Origin: Symbiodinium microadriaticum
Taxonomy: Eukaryota > Sar > Dinophyceae > Suessiales > Symbiodiniaceae
DNA length: 64,000 bases
NCBI GenBank assembly: GCA_001939145.1
Contig: LSRX01000295.1
Span: forward strand, 293,557 to 357,556
Direction: 5' to 3'
The number at the start of each line of letters is the position of its first letter. Position 1 is the first letter of the stretch. Position numbers and translations under genes: made by a program. Under the pieces are notes generated by a model. The model saw nothing but the letters and a program-made list of their open reading frames with translations. It made no database searches and was not told the DNA's origin. Below are positions 52,006-62,119 of the stretch, piece after piece.

Positions 52006-53384
52006 GGCCGAACGCAGGGCCGTATCCAAGAAGGCAAGAACCGCCTGAGCGCAAAGCTTCGACTTTTGCAAATCGACGAATCGAATAGGTTAGGTTGCAA
52101 CCCTTCGGTGCATCGGCAACCAGATCCCAGCAGAAGCTTATAAGCAAGAGTATGTGTGGATGCAATTCGAAGTCTTGTACTGTGGTCATTTGCAATTCGC
52201 CATGGCTGCATTCGAGGGTTGCAACTGTAGCACGTTGATTTCTCAACGTTTTGGCTGCCCGATGTGACACTTGTTAGGCTTGCTAGCTAGTGCATGGCAT
52301 TGCAAGGCAGAGCCTCTACCTTAGACCTGCTGGCCTGTTATCCTGATATAGGGGAGTGCAGCTGAAGCCTAGCTGGAGTGTTGGGGGCAGTGGTAATTCC
52401 ATTCCCAAAAATGGGAATCTGGATCGAGCCGTCCTGCTCGGTGCATTTCATGAGAGGGAAAGCTTATTAGGTCTTGCACAGTACTGTGATCAGTCTTGCT
52501 GCAGATGAGTGTGTAGCTTATAGTTGCAAACAAAGGATCTTACAAGCAGTAGCATGGACCTGTATCCTAAGCCCTGAAGTCTTAAGCCTCAAGCTGTGGG
52601 AGGGTTGAGGGGGGGATTATTTAAACCGAACTATCTATGTACGGGATAACCATATATATATATATATATAGGCTCCTTATTAAGGTGTAGGACTTTGCAG
52701 GACTTCGGTTTCACTGATCATGAACTTCTATGCTCCGGTTTTTTTAGTGATCGATCTACCATGGATGCTGCCCCACGTCATGGAGTACTGCCACTGCAAC
52801 TGTCGGCCCTGAGTACTGCATTGCTGCTGATGATGCATGTGCCGCCCATTATGTGACATGGCTTCCTAGGTAGCTTTGGTTCATACATCTTTCGGTATTT
52901 TGATCAAACTAGACTAGCACTCAATCGAGAAATTGGAGCAACAAGCCATCAACTTGCACGCCCAGGGTCCATGCAGTGGACTTTGTTGCGCAACGAAGTG
53001 CGGCTGGAGCAGACCTTGGCCACGAACGTGCTGTCTGGCAGCAATCGGGGTGTTGTGTTGGGTTTCTTTCTTCGAAGTCCAAGCCCGATCTAGACCCTTG
53101 CCGCTCATGTACATGTGCATGTATGTGTGTCTAAGGATATCCAATGCACTGAGCTCTTTTGTGGAGTTGCTGCTGTCGCTGCGGGCTTCCGAGCCGTCAC
53201 TGCAAATTCGCCTTTGTGTGCGTATGTACTGTGATCCATGACCTCTGCCTGCTACATGATAGGTCCTGTGTGTGTAAGTTCAAGGCAAGCGGCATCACAA
53301 AGCGCTCCATGGCTTTATTCGTGTTTGTGCACATGCATGTCTCGAGTATACATGTGCATGCATGTACATGTGTGCCATGCATGA
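52006..53384. other. No confident gene
   Basis: Includes a (TA)n run at 52,652-52,670 and alternating-pyrimidine intron-like tracts at 53,105-53,130 and 53,345-53,375. A plus-strand open stretch at about 52,915-53,110 and the segment VELLLSLRASEPSLQIRL at about 53,160-53,217 might be further 5' exons of the following gene. Confidence 0.35.
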
Positions 53385-53788
53385 TGATGAGGCTTACCTA
53401 CGATCGCAATCGGTACAGCGAGCAGGACCTCGAGTCCACCGTCGGATTCTTTCTGGCCATGCAACAAACATTGAGGATCAAGAAGAAAGGACTCCTTTTT
53501 TTGGGAGTGCCTTGTTCGTCGTTTGCCTGGATATCCTCATCTAAACACAAGAGGAAGCTTGAGACACCGCATGGTGATCTGGGGCAGAAGTTCGTGGTTG
53601 CCGGCAACAAGCTTTGCACACGTGCAGTGCTGCTTGTTCTTTTGGTAATAGTACGATCAGAATTCTATTTTATTGAAAACCCAGTACGGTCGGCAATTGA
53701 ATACTATCCGTATATACGGTACCTGATGCAGCTTCAGAGTTTGAACTCCCACTTCCTGGATACACGTATTGCGACATGGTGGCCTTGA
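53385..53788 (+). CDS. Exon 1 (of those seen), GVPCSS/IENPVRSA dinoflagellate family
   Basis: Continuous frame containing EQDLESTVGFFLAMQQTLRI, then KKGLLFLGVPCSSFAWISSS, then CTRAVLLVLLVIVRSEFYFI and ENPVRSAIEYYPYIRYLMQL. The order (a G-V-P-C-S-S cysteine motif, a W, a hydrophobic helix, then an E-N/Q-P motif) matches a protein family I recall in many copies in Symbiodiniaceae genomes. Its function is not known to me; the PC and ENP motifs loosely recall C5 cytosine methyltransferase motifs IV and VI, but this is only a resemblance. The start is uncertain because the frame runs upstream through intron-like CATGTACATG sequence. Exons at 54,014 and 54,244 continue the same family in the right order. 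Confidence 0.72.
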
Positions 53789-54013
53789 TGCACTGAAGCT
53801 CCTATCTTTTAAAGACCTGAACAATAATTCTAGCTAGTGTGTGCCCACAGCATATTAATCCAAGCTCAGGTGGATGGGTGTTTATCGACACTGGTGCCCT
53901 AAACCAAGTCTGGGAATCAGCAACTGGTGTGGTACTGAGCCTATGTGCAGAGTATGTCATGGTGTGAGTGCAGCAAGCCTTATAAGCTTACATGTGCAAT
54001 AATGCCCACACAG

Positions 54014-54145
54014 CCGAGTTCCTGGTCCGTGAAACTCCATGTGAAGCTGACCAAGCAAAAGCGAGCCGAGATCACTGCAGTTGCTACTTCTCTACAGCAA
54101 AAAACCGTGACCCGTCATGTGTGCAAGAAAACCGGAAAGAAGAGA
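54014..54145 (+). CDS. Exon 2, same gene
   Basis: Starts after the acceptor-like CACACAG and ends at AAGAAGAGA before GTGAGT, a canonical donor. 132 bp, 44 codons, no stop. It reads SSWSVKLHVKLTKQKRAEIT and ends TRHVCKKTGKKR, matching the helical segment and the K-T-G-K-K/Q-R ending typical of this family as I recall it. Confidence 0.65.
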
Positions 54146-54243
54146 GTGAGTCTCTGTTGCATCTATGTACCACGGGCATGACTACCTAACGGTATTGATA
54201 TCGATGAGAATCCCAGAAGCCGCCACCAAATTCTGATTCAGGA

Positions 54244-54350
54244 CGGGAACGAAGCATCTTGTGGGATCGGGCGCGTATCCAGCAGCATTTGGTGAGCGAG
54301 TCGCCGAACTTCATGATGATTATGTGCCTTGGCTTACACATACTTCGACT
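54244..54350 (+). CDS. Exon 3, same gene
   Basis: Follows an acceptor-like CAG(GA) and reads GTKHLVGSGAYPAAFGERVA then ELHDDYVPWL. The G-T-K-x-L then Y-P-x-A-F-G pattern directly continues the exon 2 ending in the family. The frame stays open to 54,500, but beyond about 54,350 it reads as non-coding. The true end is not resolved. Confidence 0.6.
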
Positions 54351-54595
54351 CGACATCAGATTACTTTAACTCGGCTTAAGGAGCAGGATCGGGCTGAGGG
54401 TTTGGGGTTCAGACTAATGTATTGTCAATTTCCTTGGAGCCTTGGGAGTGGGATAGGATTACAGGGTTTCTGGGTTCCATTCAGGATGCTAGGCCCATAA
54501 ATCATTATATTCTATTTTCGTTTAAAATGAAGGGGTAGCTAGCTAGGTATACATAAGATCTATATATTTATCTTGGGGCGGTTTATTATAAATTA

Positions 54596-54911
54596 GGTTC
54601 TAATAATGTTGAATTTACCCTAATAAAAATTAAATAATCGATGCTACCCTGTCGGGTCTGGTTGCCAGTTGCCTGGACTTTCCGAGGGGTACCGGGCCTA
54701 AGCTTGAGGTGCTGTGGAAATATGGGTTTGGGATTTTCGGGCTTCCTGTTTGGTTCTAATAATGCTGAATTTACCCTAATAATAATTAAATAGTCGATGC
54801 TACCCTGTCGGGTCTGGTTGCCAGTTGCCTGGACTTTCCGAGGGGTGCCGGGCCTAAGCTTGAGGTGCTGTGGAAATATGGGTTTGGGATTTTCGGGCTT
54901 CCTGTTTGGTT
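54596..54911. repeat. 156-bp tandem duplication
   Basis: GGTTCTAATAATGTTGAATT... at 54,596 recurs at 54,752 with a handful of substitutions, ending GCTTCCTGTTTGGTT in both. The 3' half contains TATGGGTTTGGGATTTTCGG. Recent non-coding duplication. Confidence 0.95.
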
Positions 54912-56105
54912 GATATATAGAGCTATAGGGCTATAAGGGCTATAGGGCATCGGCAAGGTGGGTGATGGAACTTCGGAAATCAAGTTGAAGCTACGGCCCT
55001 TCTTCACATGATCATGAGGAACCTTAAACCCTAAACCCCAAACCGCGGCTTAGCTAAGGAGTGGAGCCTGAGTGGAGAGGAATTCAATTTGGAGGGTTTC
55101 TTTTACTAGACACATGCATGAAGTCGACTTTATCCAAATTGTTTGAGAGCTGATGTACTGAGCACGGGTTTTTGTTCGGGTGTTTGTTGTTTGGTAGGTC
55201 CAGGTTTCAACAGTAGGACTGTCGGGCTTCCTTGTGTTAGGTGTGGCTAGGGGTCACGGTTCCCTCTACCCTAGCTAATAAAGATAGTGGGTACCATTTG
55301 CGTTTCAATCATGTACATGTAGAAGGGTCGGACTAGTGTGTAGGGTTTAAAATATTGGGTTCCTACATCGTCTATATATAAGCCTCTTTGTACGATGTAG
55401 GCTCTATACTTCGAGTGCTTTAACATGTAAACATGATGATGCTACTGGTGTGTGCATGTGGCGATGTCGTGCAAATGACTTCGGCAGTCCACGCACTGCT
55501 CATGCATCTTCACTGGACCGAATCTGGGTGAGTGCGCCGGACCCAAAGAGACTGTGGGCGGACACTGTTGACACACCACCCATTTCGCAGTCGACTTCGA
55601 AATCGCCATCGACGTCACTCTCAGAGTCAGCACATGTACACCGAAGTGAGTGCTACAGGCTCCGAAGTCGCTGCGGCGCGAATGGGCAACTGGCTTGTAC
55701 GGCTCATCCTATTGGGGCACCCCCCCTCCCAACCCTCCTGTTCCCCCCCAAGTAAAACCACCACCCCGACATTTCCTATGGGTATAGTGTGTGTGTATAC
55801 ATATGTACATCTAGATAGATCTAGATGTAGATCCAGACTTTCGATATAGCGAGCTTCAACTCCAATCTGCTAGTGACCAGTGTCAGACATCCTTGTTACA
55901 TTGCATAGGATCAATGTCGGTTTGCGGGCTCGAATGAACCGACTAGGCATTTGGTTTTCAAGAGGTCGCAGGCTGTTTCGGGTTACTATATAGGGACTGG
56001 ATTTGATAATAATATAATTATAAGATTCAGATAGGGCATTGTTCGGGGCATGAGTCATCCTATCAGTGTGCTGTTTAGCACAAGCACTTACACTTCTGTC
56101 AGGTT
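54912..56105. other. No confident gene
   Basis: Small hairpin CCTACATCG/ACGATGTAGG at about 55,362-55,404; GATC-rich AGATCTAGATGTAGATC near 55,818. The open frames at 55,450-55,849 plus overlap in two registers and neither is recognised. Confidence 0.4.
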
Positions 56106-56109
56106 TCTA

Positions 56110-56958
56110 TGCATAAATCCCTAAACCCTGAACCCAGAACCCTTCAACCCTAAACACCCTAAACCCAAAGCCCTAAAGCCCTAAAACCCTAAACCTTAAC
56201 CCTAAAACCCTACATGCTTGAATCCTAAACCCCAAACCCTACACCCTAAACCCAAAACCCTGAAACCCTAAACCTAAACCCCAAAACCCTAAACCCCTAA
56301 ACCCCTAAACCCCAAACCCTACACCCTAAACCCAAAACCCCAAAACCCGAAACCTAAACCCTACCCTAAACCCTGCACCCTAAACCCCAAACCCTAAAGC
56401 CCTAAAACCTTAAACCTAAACCCTAAAACCCTAAACCCCTAAATCCTGAACCCCCAACCCTACACCCTAAACCCAAAACCCTGCAACCCTAAACCCTAAA
56501 ACCCTAAACCCCTAACCCCTAAACCCCTAAACCCCAAACCCTACACCCTAAACCCAAAACCCTGAAACCCTAAACCTAAACCTTAAAACCCTAAACCCCT
56601 AAACCCCTAAACCCCAAACCTTACACCCTAAACCCAAAACCCTAAAACCCGAAACCTAAACCCTAAAACCCTAAACCCCAAACCCTACACCCTAAACCCA
56701 AAACCCTGAAACCCTAAACCTAAACCTTAAAACCCTAAACCCCTAAAACCCTAAACCCCAAACCCTACACCCTAAACCCAAAACCCTAAAACCCGAAACC
56801 TAAACCTTAAAACCCTAAACCCCAAACCCTACACCCTAAACCCAAAACCCTAAAACCCGAAACCTAAACCCTCGAACCCTAAGCCCCAAACCCTGCACCC
56901 TAAATCCAAAACCCTAAAACCCTAATCCAAAACCCCGAACCCTAAACCCAACTAAGCC
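56110..56958. repeat. CCCTAAA higher-order array inside gene space
   Basis: The largest telomere-like array of the right half. The phrase CCCCAAACCCTACACCCTAA recurs at about 56,231, 56,311, 56,531, 56,611, 56,674, 56,755 and 56,819, giving spacings near 80 and 63 bases. So the heptamers are organised in a higher-order unit that has been amplified. Confidence 0.92.
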
Positions 56959-57133
56959 TTTAGCCCCCCCTTGTCCGAAACCGTACCTAAGCCCGTTCAA
57001 TGGAAAACCTTAAGAATAATGTAATCCCTGTATGTGCTGTTATGAATATAATTATTATAGGCTTATATGTAGTTCGTTGTAGTCGACCAAAGCACAGAAT
57101 CCCTGCCAATCCGAGGTTGCAGGATTGCCACAG

Positions 57134-57217
57134 TCCGCGATGGATTTGGCGAGGCTATTGGAGCAGCTTAAGTCCGGCATCCTGCAGGTGCCAAGGTGGA
57201 TCAATGGTAGTAGCTAA
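57134..57217 (+). CDS. Possible exon (unrecognised)
   Basis: Follows TTGCCACAG and reads SAMDLARLLEQLKSGILQVP then RWINGSS and a stop. Helical start, protein-like. Possibly exon 1 of a small gene continuing at 57,322 and 57,526. Confidence 0.45.
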   Translation, partial: SAMDLARLLEQLKSGILQVPRWINGSS

Positions 57218-57321
57218 ATTCATAATTAGCTAAATCTAATCCATCTGATCCGGGGTCATGATCTCTAGATCTGTGATTGGTAGAATATTGAAACTATGGC
57301 TAGCTGATTATGATGTTGCAG

Positions 57322-57474
57322 CCAATAGCCAAGGTACCGCAGCTACCTATTCAGTGTCAGGATTGGGCTGAGGCGGACCTACTGCCGGTGAAGACATATC
57401 TTGAAGAAGCGGTTGTAGAAGGAAATTTTCGGCCAGATCCGACAGTACCCTGGGATATCACACCTGTCATGTAG
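57322..57474 (+). CDS. Probable exon (unrecognised)
   Basis: Opens after the acceptor ATGTTGCAG and reads PIAKVPQLPIQCQDWAEADL and LPVKTYLEEAVVEGNFRPDP before a stop at 57,472. Normal composition and a clear acceptor make it one of the better exon candidates, though no family is known. Confidence 0.5.
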   Translation, partial: PIAKVPQLPIQCQDWAEADLLPVKTYLEEAVVEGNFRPDPTVPWDITPVM

Positions 57475-57525
57475 CCTGGTGCCTTCCTATGGTTATGATT
57501 GAAATTGTAGCTCTTCAGGATTAAG

Positions 57526-57606
57526 GTGGTTACCGGATCCGGGGCAATTATCCGAGACTGTGCTGGTGTGCCTCCACAGTCGATTGCCTGTGCAGCACTG
57601 CCATGA
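57526..57606 (+). CDS. Possible exon (unrecognised)
   Basis: Short frame VVTGSGAIIRDCAGVPPQSI then ACAALP and a stop. It lies 50 bases downstream of the previous candidate and on the same strand. Confidence 0.35.
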   Translation: MVTGSGAIIRDCAGVPPQSIACAALP

Positions 57607-57650
57607 TGTCCTCGGCTGACGGTGGGTTGCTTCGATTATAGTGTACCTTC

Positions 57651-57711
57651 CAGGTGGTAGTGGTAGTGGTAGTGGTAGTGGTAGTGGTAGTGGTAGTGGA
57701 GTAGTACTAGT

Positions 57712-57744
<33 letters not shown>
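57651..57744. repeat. (GTAGTG)n then (AGC)n microsatellite
   Basis: Hexamer GGTAGTGGTAGT run followed by a pure AGC/GCA run. Translates only to low-complexity peptide. Confidence 0.95.
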
Positions 57745-57745
<1 letters not shown>

Positions 57746-58640
57746 TATGGTTTTACTCACTGCAGTTGTTCTATTTTGGTAGCAACAGCCGCATATGCAG
57801 CAGTAGTTGTTGTTACCATTCTAGTTGCTGTTGTTGGGATGGATCGGAAATCCTGTGTTTGGAGCTCCAGCCGAGCTAGTGATTCAATGCTACTAGATAA
57901 AGGCAATTTCCAGGAGTGGTGTTGAGGATGAGTCTATGCAAGAATGTCCAGCCTCCCCAAATGCCTCACCCTAGATGTCATGCTGGTACCCTATTCTAGA
58001 ACTTCAAACAGCCTGGACCCCGATGCCCTGTACATCCATAGAGCCCTGAACTCGATGAAACAGTTCTTGTAGTAGGCTTATATTATATCGTGGTAGTCCT
58101 AGCTGCAGATCTAGCTATCTAGCTGTATATATACATATATATATATATACATATATTTATATATACTATTATTTACAATTATAATATATGTATATATGTA
58201 TATATGTATATATGTATATATATATATATTTATTTAATTTATATTATTAATATTGAGTTTATATAGCTTGTTGTTCGTTATGCTATAACTGATGCTTCCT
58301 AATAGGTAGGCCGTGGGTTCTAGATTTTAAGGTCTGGGCCTAGGCCTTGGAGGATTGCTTGTGCAATGGCTGCAATGCACACAATGTTACCGATCATGGG
58401 ATCATGATTGCGTGCCGCTAATTACAGCAGTGTCTCATCATGAGCAAAATGATGATGTTGCTCTTCCAGGCCTTGCAGGATACCTTTAAATAATATTATA
58501 ACAATAACAACACATAACAATAAATGATAATCTAAGACTTCTTAAGATCCCCTGGAACTAGGATCGGATCCCACCGGAATAAGTCAAGCATCTCTAGTGC
58601 AGGTAGTGGAATTCAAACCATGTACGAAGGTTTCCTACCC
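57745..58640. other. Non-coding, AT-rich
   Basis: Contains a long TATA/TATG microsatellite at about 58,121-58,232 and a run of TAATA/AACAATAAC sequence at 58,485-58,530. No gene seen. Confidence 0.5.
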
Positions 58641-58664
58641 CGGATTCTTCCCAAATGATCGAAC

Positions 58665-59144
58665 CTAGGATGATTCACCCGAAAAGCTTGAAAACCCCTG
58701 AACCTCAGCCTCCAACTGGCCCCGTGACGAGACTGTGTAGTCAGAACAGTGCAAGTCTTTGCTGTGCTGACGTGTGCCTTTCCAAAGCCAGCCCTGATAT
58801 GTTTTGCCTATATGTCCTAAAGCCATATCGGGGCAATACCGAGCGTAACTTGGCGTAACTTTGCGTAACTTTGGCGTAACTTTATGTACGAAAAGACCAC
58901 TCAGGAGCGGTCTTCCAGCATATAGGCGTAACTCCGCGTAACTCCGCGTAACTTCGCGTGACTTGGTGTATGTCCTGCTTCTCGGCTGAAACCATTCGTG
59001 GTAGGATTTTAGGAACATAGAGGCTAGAGTGCTCTGGCTTCCAAGTGACTCGTCGGCGATCATGCCGAGCTTAAGCAAGAGTGCCCGGAGCGCTCCGTAT
59101 GTTGCGAAAACTACATCTTCGGACTCGCTAGTCTCTTGGATCAA
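58665..59144 (-). CDS. Minus-strand ORF, uncertain
   Basis: 159-codon open frame starting MIQETSESEDVVFATYGALR and passing through a section encoded by GCGTAACT decamers (SYAELRLYAG and VTPKLRKVTPSYARY). The N-terminal part looks protein-like (ALLLKLGMIADESLGSQSTL), but the middle is microsatellite-derived and no family is recognised. Neighbouring candidate exons are all on the plus strand. Confidence 0.3.
   Translation of the reverse strand: MIQETSESEDVVFATYGALRALLLKLGMIADESLGSQSTLASMFLKSYHEWFQPRSRTYTKSREVTRSYAELRLYAGRPLLSGLFVHKVTPKLRKVTPSYARYCPDMALGHIGKTYQGWLWKGTRQHSKDLHCSDYTVSSRGQLEAEVQGFSSFSGESS
58846..58976. repeat. GCGTAACT(T/CC) short tandem repeat, two blocks
   Basis: Block 1 at 58,846-58,884 (GCGTAACTTGGCGTAACTTT), block 2 at 58,925-58,970 (GCGTAACTCCGCGTAACTCC), separated by about 40 unique bases including CCACTCAGGAGCGGTCTTCC. 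Confidence 0.9.
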
Positions 59145-59589
59145 GATATGTGTAGAGTCAGCTACAGTACATGTTGGTGCTCAAACTTAGTGTGATCAAA
59201 ACAATTAGCATTAATCTCATCAGGCTTCGCGAGGATCCACCGACTCCGATGTGGCTGCAGAGGTAGCAGCGGCTCTGTAATTGAAATTGTGATAATATAT
59301 TTATACTTTAATAATCATGTACAATACTATACTAGTAACAATTAATTATAGTATTAATATAATATATAATAACCGATTGCAGCTACAGTACCTCATTATT
59401 TTTGTCCTTTGGTTCCTTATATTATAACTTATTATTAGGGTACGGTTATACAAATTTAAAAAGTACTAGTTGCAATAAGCTGTTGTTGAACTTATCGGTA
59501 TATACGGGTACTAGTACATATGTATATAGCTATAGCTATATAACACACATACATGCATGGTGTATATGCATAGGTCATGATATACATAC

Positions 59590-60867
59590 ATGTACAGAGA
59601 TCACAAGCCAACAGCCGACCCAGGCAAGCACGGCAAGGCAGCTGCAGACGTGGGCCGGATGGACACGCGCTCAACGATGTCGTGGATTGGAGCAGGGAGC
59701 CAGAACAGCCCGAATGGGCATGCAGTGCCGGAGCTGGAGTTGACTGAGCTTCTTGAGCTCAGTAAGGACGAGCTGGGCAAGGCGATCTTTCTGGATTCCC
59801 AGTGCCTAGGCCCTGGATCCAAGGCCTTTCGGGACTTCGTATTGACCGAGTTCCTTGATGACATGGCAGAACCCATCCTGGACACGACCACCGCACGCAA
59901 CGTGGAAGCGCTGTCACAGGTGTACCGTCTTACTGTGGAGCTGGTGAAAGATGCAAAAGAAGCTGCTGAGGCAAAGCAGGAGTATCTGAACTCCTACAAC
60001 AAGGTGAAGGCAACAGCCGAAAAATCGGCTGACAAGGTCATGAAGGCGGCTGAGCTGGAAACCGACAAGGCCAAAGCCGGTCGCAAGAAAATGATTGCCA
60101 AGTCTTGGCTGGCCAAAGAGCTTGAAGCATTGGATGTGAAGATGGCCAGTGTCACAGAGAGGGCAGAAGGTTCTGCTACTATTGCTGCTGCAAAGCTTCA
60201 TGCGCTTATTGGGCATTTGAGAAAGACGGCTTCGATGTCTCGAAGCTTCTGGGAGCAAATGGAAGCGTGGCACGAGATGGATGCGACCCGGGCAATGTCA
60301 AACAGCCTAAAGCATGGTGCTCTTCAAGCTGTTCCTGAAGCGGCTGCTGTGCCAGCAGCTGTCGCAGAGACTCAGATGGAAACCCAGCGCAGCATTGCAG
60401 CAGAGGCCCTGGAGCAAGAAGCAGAAGCACCCACCCTTGCAGTGCAGGATCCGTACAGCCAGGATGCAGAAGCACCCACCCTTGCAGTGCAGGATCCGTA
60501 CAGCCAGGACGGACCAGAAGCACCCACCCTTACCGTGCAGAATCCGGACAGCCAGGACGGACCAGAAGCACCCGCCCTTACTGTGCAGAATCCGGACAGC
60601 CAGGACGGACCAGAAGCACCCACCCTTGCGGCGCAGAATCCAAGCAGCCAGGACGGACCAGAAGCACCCACCCTTACGGTGCAGAATCCAAGCAGCCAGG
60701 ACGGACCAGAAGCACCCACCCTTGCAGCAGCAGTGCAGAATCCGATCAGCCAGGACGGACCAGAAGCACCCACCACCCTTGCAGCAGTGCAGAATCCGAT
60801 CAGCCAGGACGGAGCAGAAGCACCCACCCTTGCAGCAGCAGTGCAGAATCCGATCAGCCAGGTTTGA
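59590..60867 (+). CDS. Coiled-coil protein with 17-residue tandem repeats, first part
   Basis: 425 codons from an ATG at 59,590. A splice acceptor (ATGTACAG at 59,595) is an alternative start of the exon. Residues 1-45 are low complexity. Residues 45-95 hold VPELELTELLELSKDELGKA and FRDFVLTEFLDDMAEPILDT. Residues 100-235 are strongly helical and charged (VELVKDAKEAAEAKQEYLNS, KMIAKSWLAKELEALDVKMA), likely a coiled coil. From about residue 275 come nine units of the type EAPTLTVQNPDSQDGP. The frame ends at TGA inside a unit variant, NPISQV. The unique N-terminal 270 residues fix the coding strand; other frames through the repeat are open only because the unit length is a multiple of three. No known family. 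Confidence 0.75.
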   Translation: MYRDHKPTADPGKHGKAAADVGRMDTRSTMSWIGAGSQNSPNGHAVPELELTELLELSKDELGKAIFLDSQCLGPGSKAFRDFVLTEFLDDMAEPILDTTTARNVEALSQVYRLTVELVKDAKEAAEAKQEYLNSYNKVKATAEKSADKVMKAAELETDKAKAGRKKMIAKSWLAKELEALDVKMASVTERAEGSATIAAAKLHALIGHLRKTASMSRSFWEQMEAWHEMDATRAMSNSLKHGALQAVPEAAAVPAAVAETQMETQRSIAAEALEQEAEAPTLAVQDPYSQDAEAPTLAVQDPYSQDGPEAPTLTVQNPDSQDGPEAPALTVQNPDSQDGPEAPTLAAQNPSSQDGPEAPTLTVQNPSSQDGPEAPTLAAAVQNPISQDGPEAPTTLAAVQNPISQDGAEAPTLAAAVQNPISQV

Positions 60868-62060
60868 AGCACCCACCCTTGCAGCAGCAGTGCAGAATCC
60901 GATCAGCCAGGACGGAGCAGAAGCACCCACCCTTGCAGCAGCAGTGCAGAATCCGATCAGCCAGGTTTGAAGCACCCACCCTTGCAGCAGCAGTGCAGAA
61001 TCCGATCAGCCAGGACGGAGCAGAAGCACCCACCCTTGCAGCAGCAGTGCAGAATCCGATCAGCCAGGTTTGAAGCACCCACCCTTGCAGCAGCAGTGCA
61101 GAATCCGATCAGCCAGGACGGAGCAGAAGCACCCACCCTTGCAGCAGCAGTGCCGAATCCGCCCAGCCAGGACGGACCAGAAGCAGGCGCACCCGCAGCA
61201 GTGCCGAATCCGACCAGCCAGGACGGACCAGAAGCAGGCGCACCCGCAGCAGTGCCGAATCCGACCAGCCAGGACGGACCAGAAGCAGGCGCACCCGCAG
61301 CAGTGCCGAATCCGACCAGCCAGGACGGACCAGAAGCCAACGCACCCACAGCAGTGCCGAATCCGATCAGCCCAGACGGACCAGAAGCAGCCACCCTTGC
61401 AGCAGTGCAGAATCCGAACAGCCAGGACGGACCAGAAGCAGCCACCCTTGCAGCAGTGCAGAATCCGAACAGCCAGGACGGACCAGAAGCAGCCACCCTT
61501 GCAGCAGTGCAGAATCCGAACAGCCAGGACGGACCAGAAGCAGCCACCCTTGCAGCAGTGCAGAATCCGAACAGCCAGGACGGACCAGAAGCAGCCACCC
61601 TTGCAGCAGTGCAGAATCCGAACAGCCAGGACGGACCAGAAGCAGCCACCCTTGCAGCAGTGCAGAATCCGAACAGCCAAGACGGACCAGAAGCAGCCAC
61701 CCTTGCAGCAGTGCAGAATCCGAACAGCCAGGACGGACCAGAAGCAGCCACCCTTGCAGCAGTGCAGAATCCGAACAGCCAAGACGGACCAGAAGCAGCC
61801 ACCCTTGCAGCAGTGCAGAATCCGAACAGCCAGGACGGACCAGAAGCAGCCACCCTTGCAGCAGTGCAGAATCCGAACAGCCAAGACGGACCAGAAGCAG
61901 CCACCCTTGCAGCAGTGCAGAATCCGAACAGCCAGGACGGACCAGAAGCAGCCACCCTTGCAGCAGTGCAGAATCCGAACAGCCAGGACGGACCAGAAGC
62001 AGCCACTGCAGCAGTGCAGAATCCGAACAGCCAGGACGGACCAGAAGCATCTGCTGGAGC
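60421..62060. repeat. Coding minisatellite, mostly 51-bp unit, about 30 copies
   Basis: Unit reads GCAGCCACCCTTGCAGCAGT then GCAGAATCCGAACAGCCAGG and ACGGACCAGAA. Early units are 45-54 bp and diverged. A middle group (61,173-61,387) codes APAAVPNPTSQDGP. The last dozen (61,388-62,047) are almost identical, so the 3' end was amplified most recently. Confidence 0.95.
60861..61066. repeat. Two 103-bp units that carry a stop and shift the frame
   Basis: At 60,861, 60,964 and 61,067 the usual CAGGACGGAGCAGAAGC is replaced by CAGGTTTGAAGC, five bases shorter. The first gives TGA in frame. After three such changes (15 bases in total) the original frame is regained. Because CAG is followed by GTTTGA, each could also act as a splice donor. 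Confidence 0.85.
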
Positions 62061-62082
62061 CCAGGTGCCCCGTGCTCTATAG
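61067..62082 (+). CDS. Repeat protein, second part in the same frame
   Basis: From the third CAGGTTTGAAG the frame of the 59,590 protein resumes as RFEAPTLAAAVQNPISQDGA and continues through the PNPTSQDG and QNPNSQDG units to ASAGAQVPRAL and TAG at 62,080. Frame identity with the first part and a sensible unique C-terminus argue that both belong to one protein of roughly 760-830 residues, joined by splicing out the 60,861-61,066 segment or separated by an assembly or mutational error. Such an Ala/Pro/Gln-rich tail is likely disordered. Confidence 0.6.
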
Positions 62083-62119
62083 CTAGGTACCTGTAGGATA
62101 AGTGAAGTTTTACAAAACA

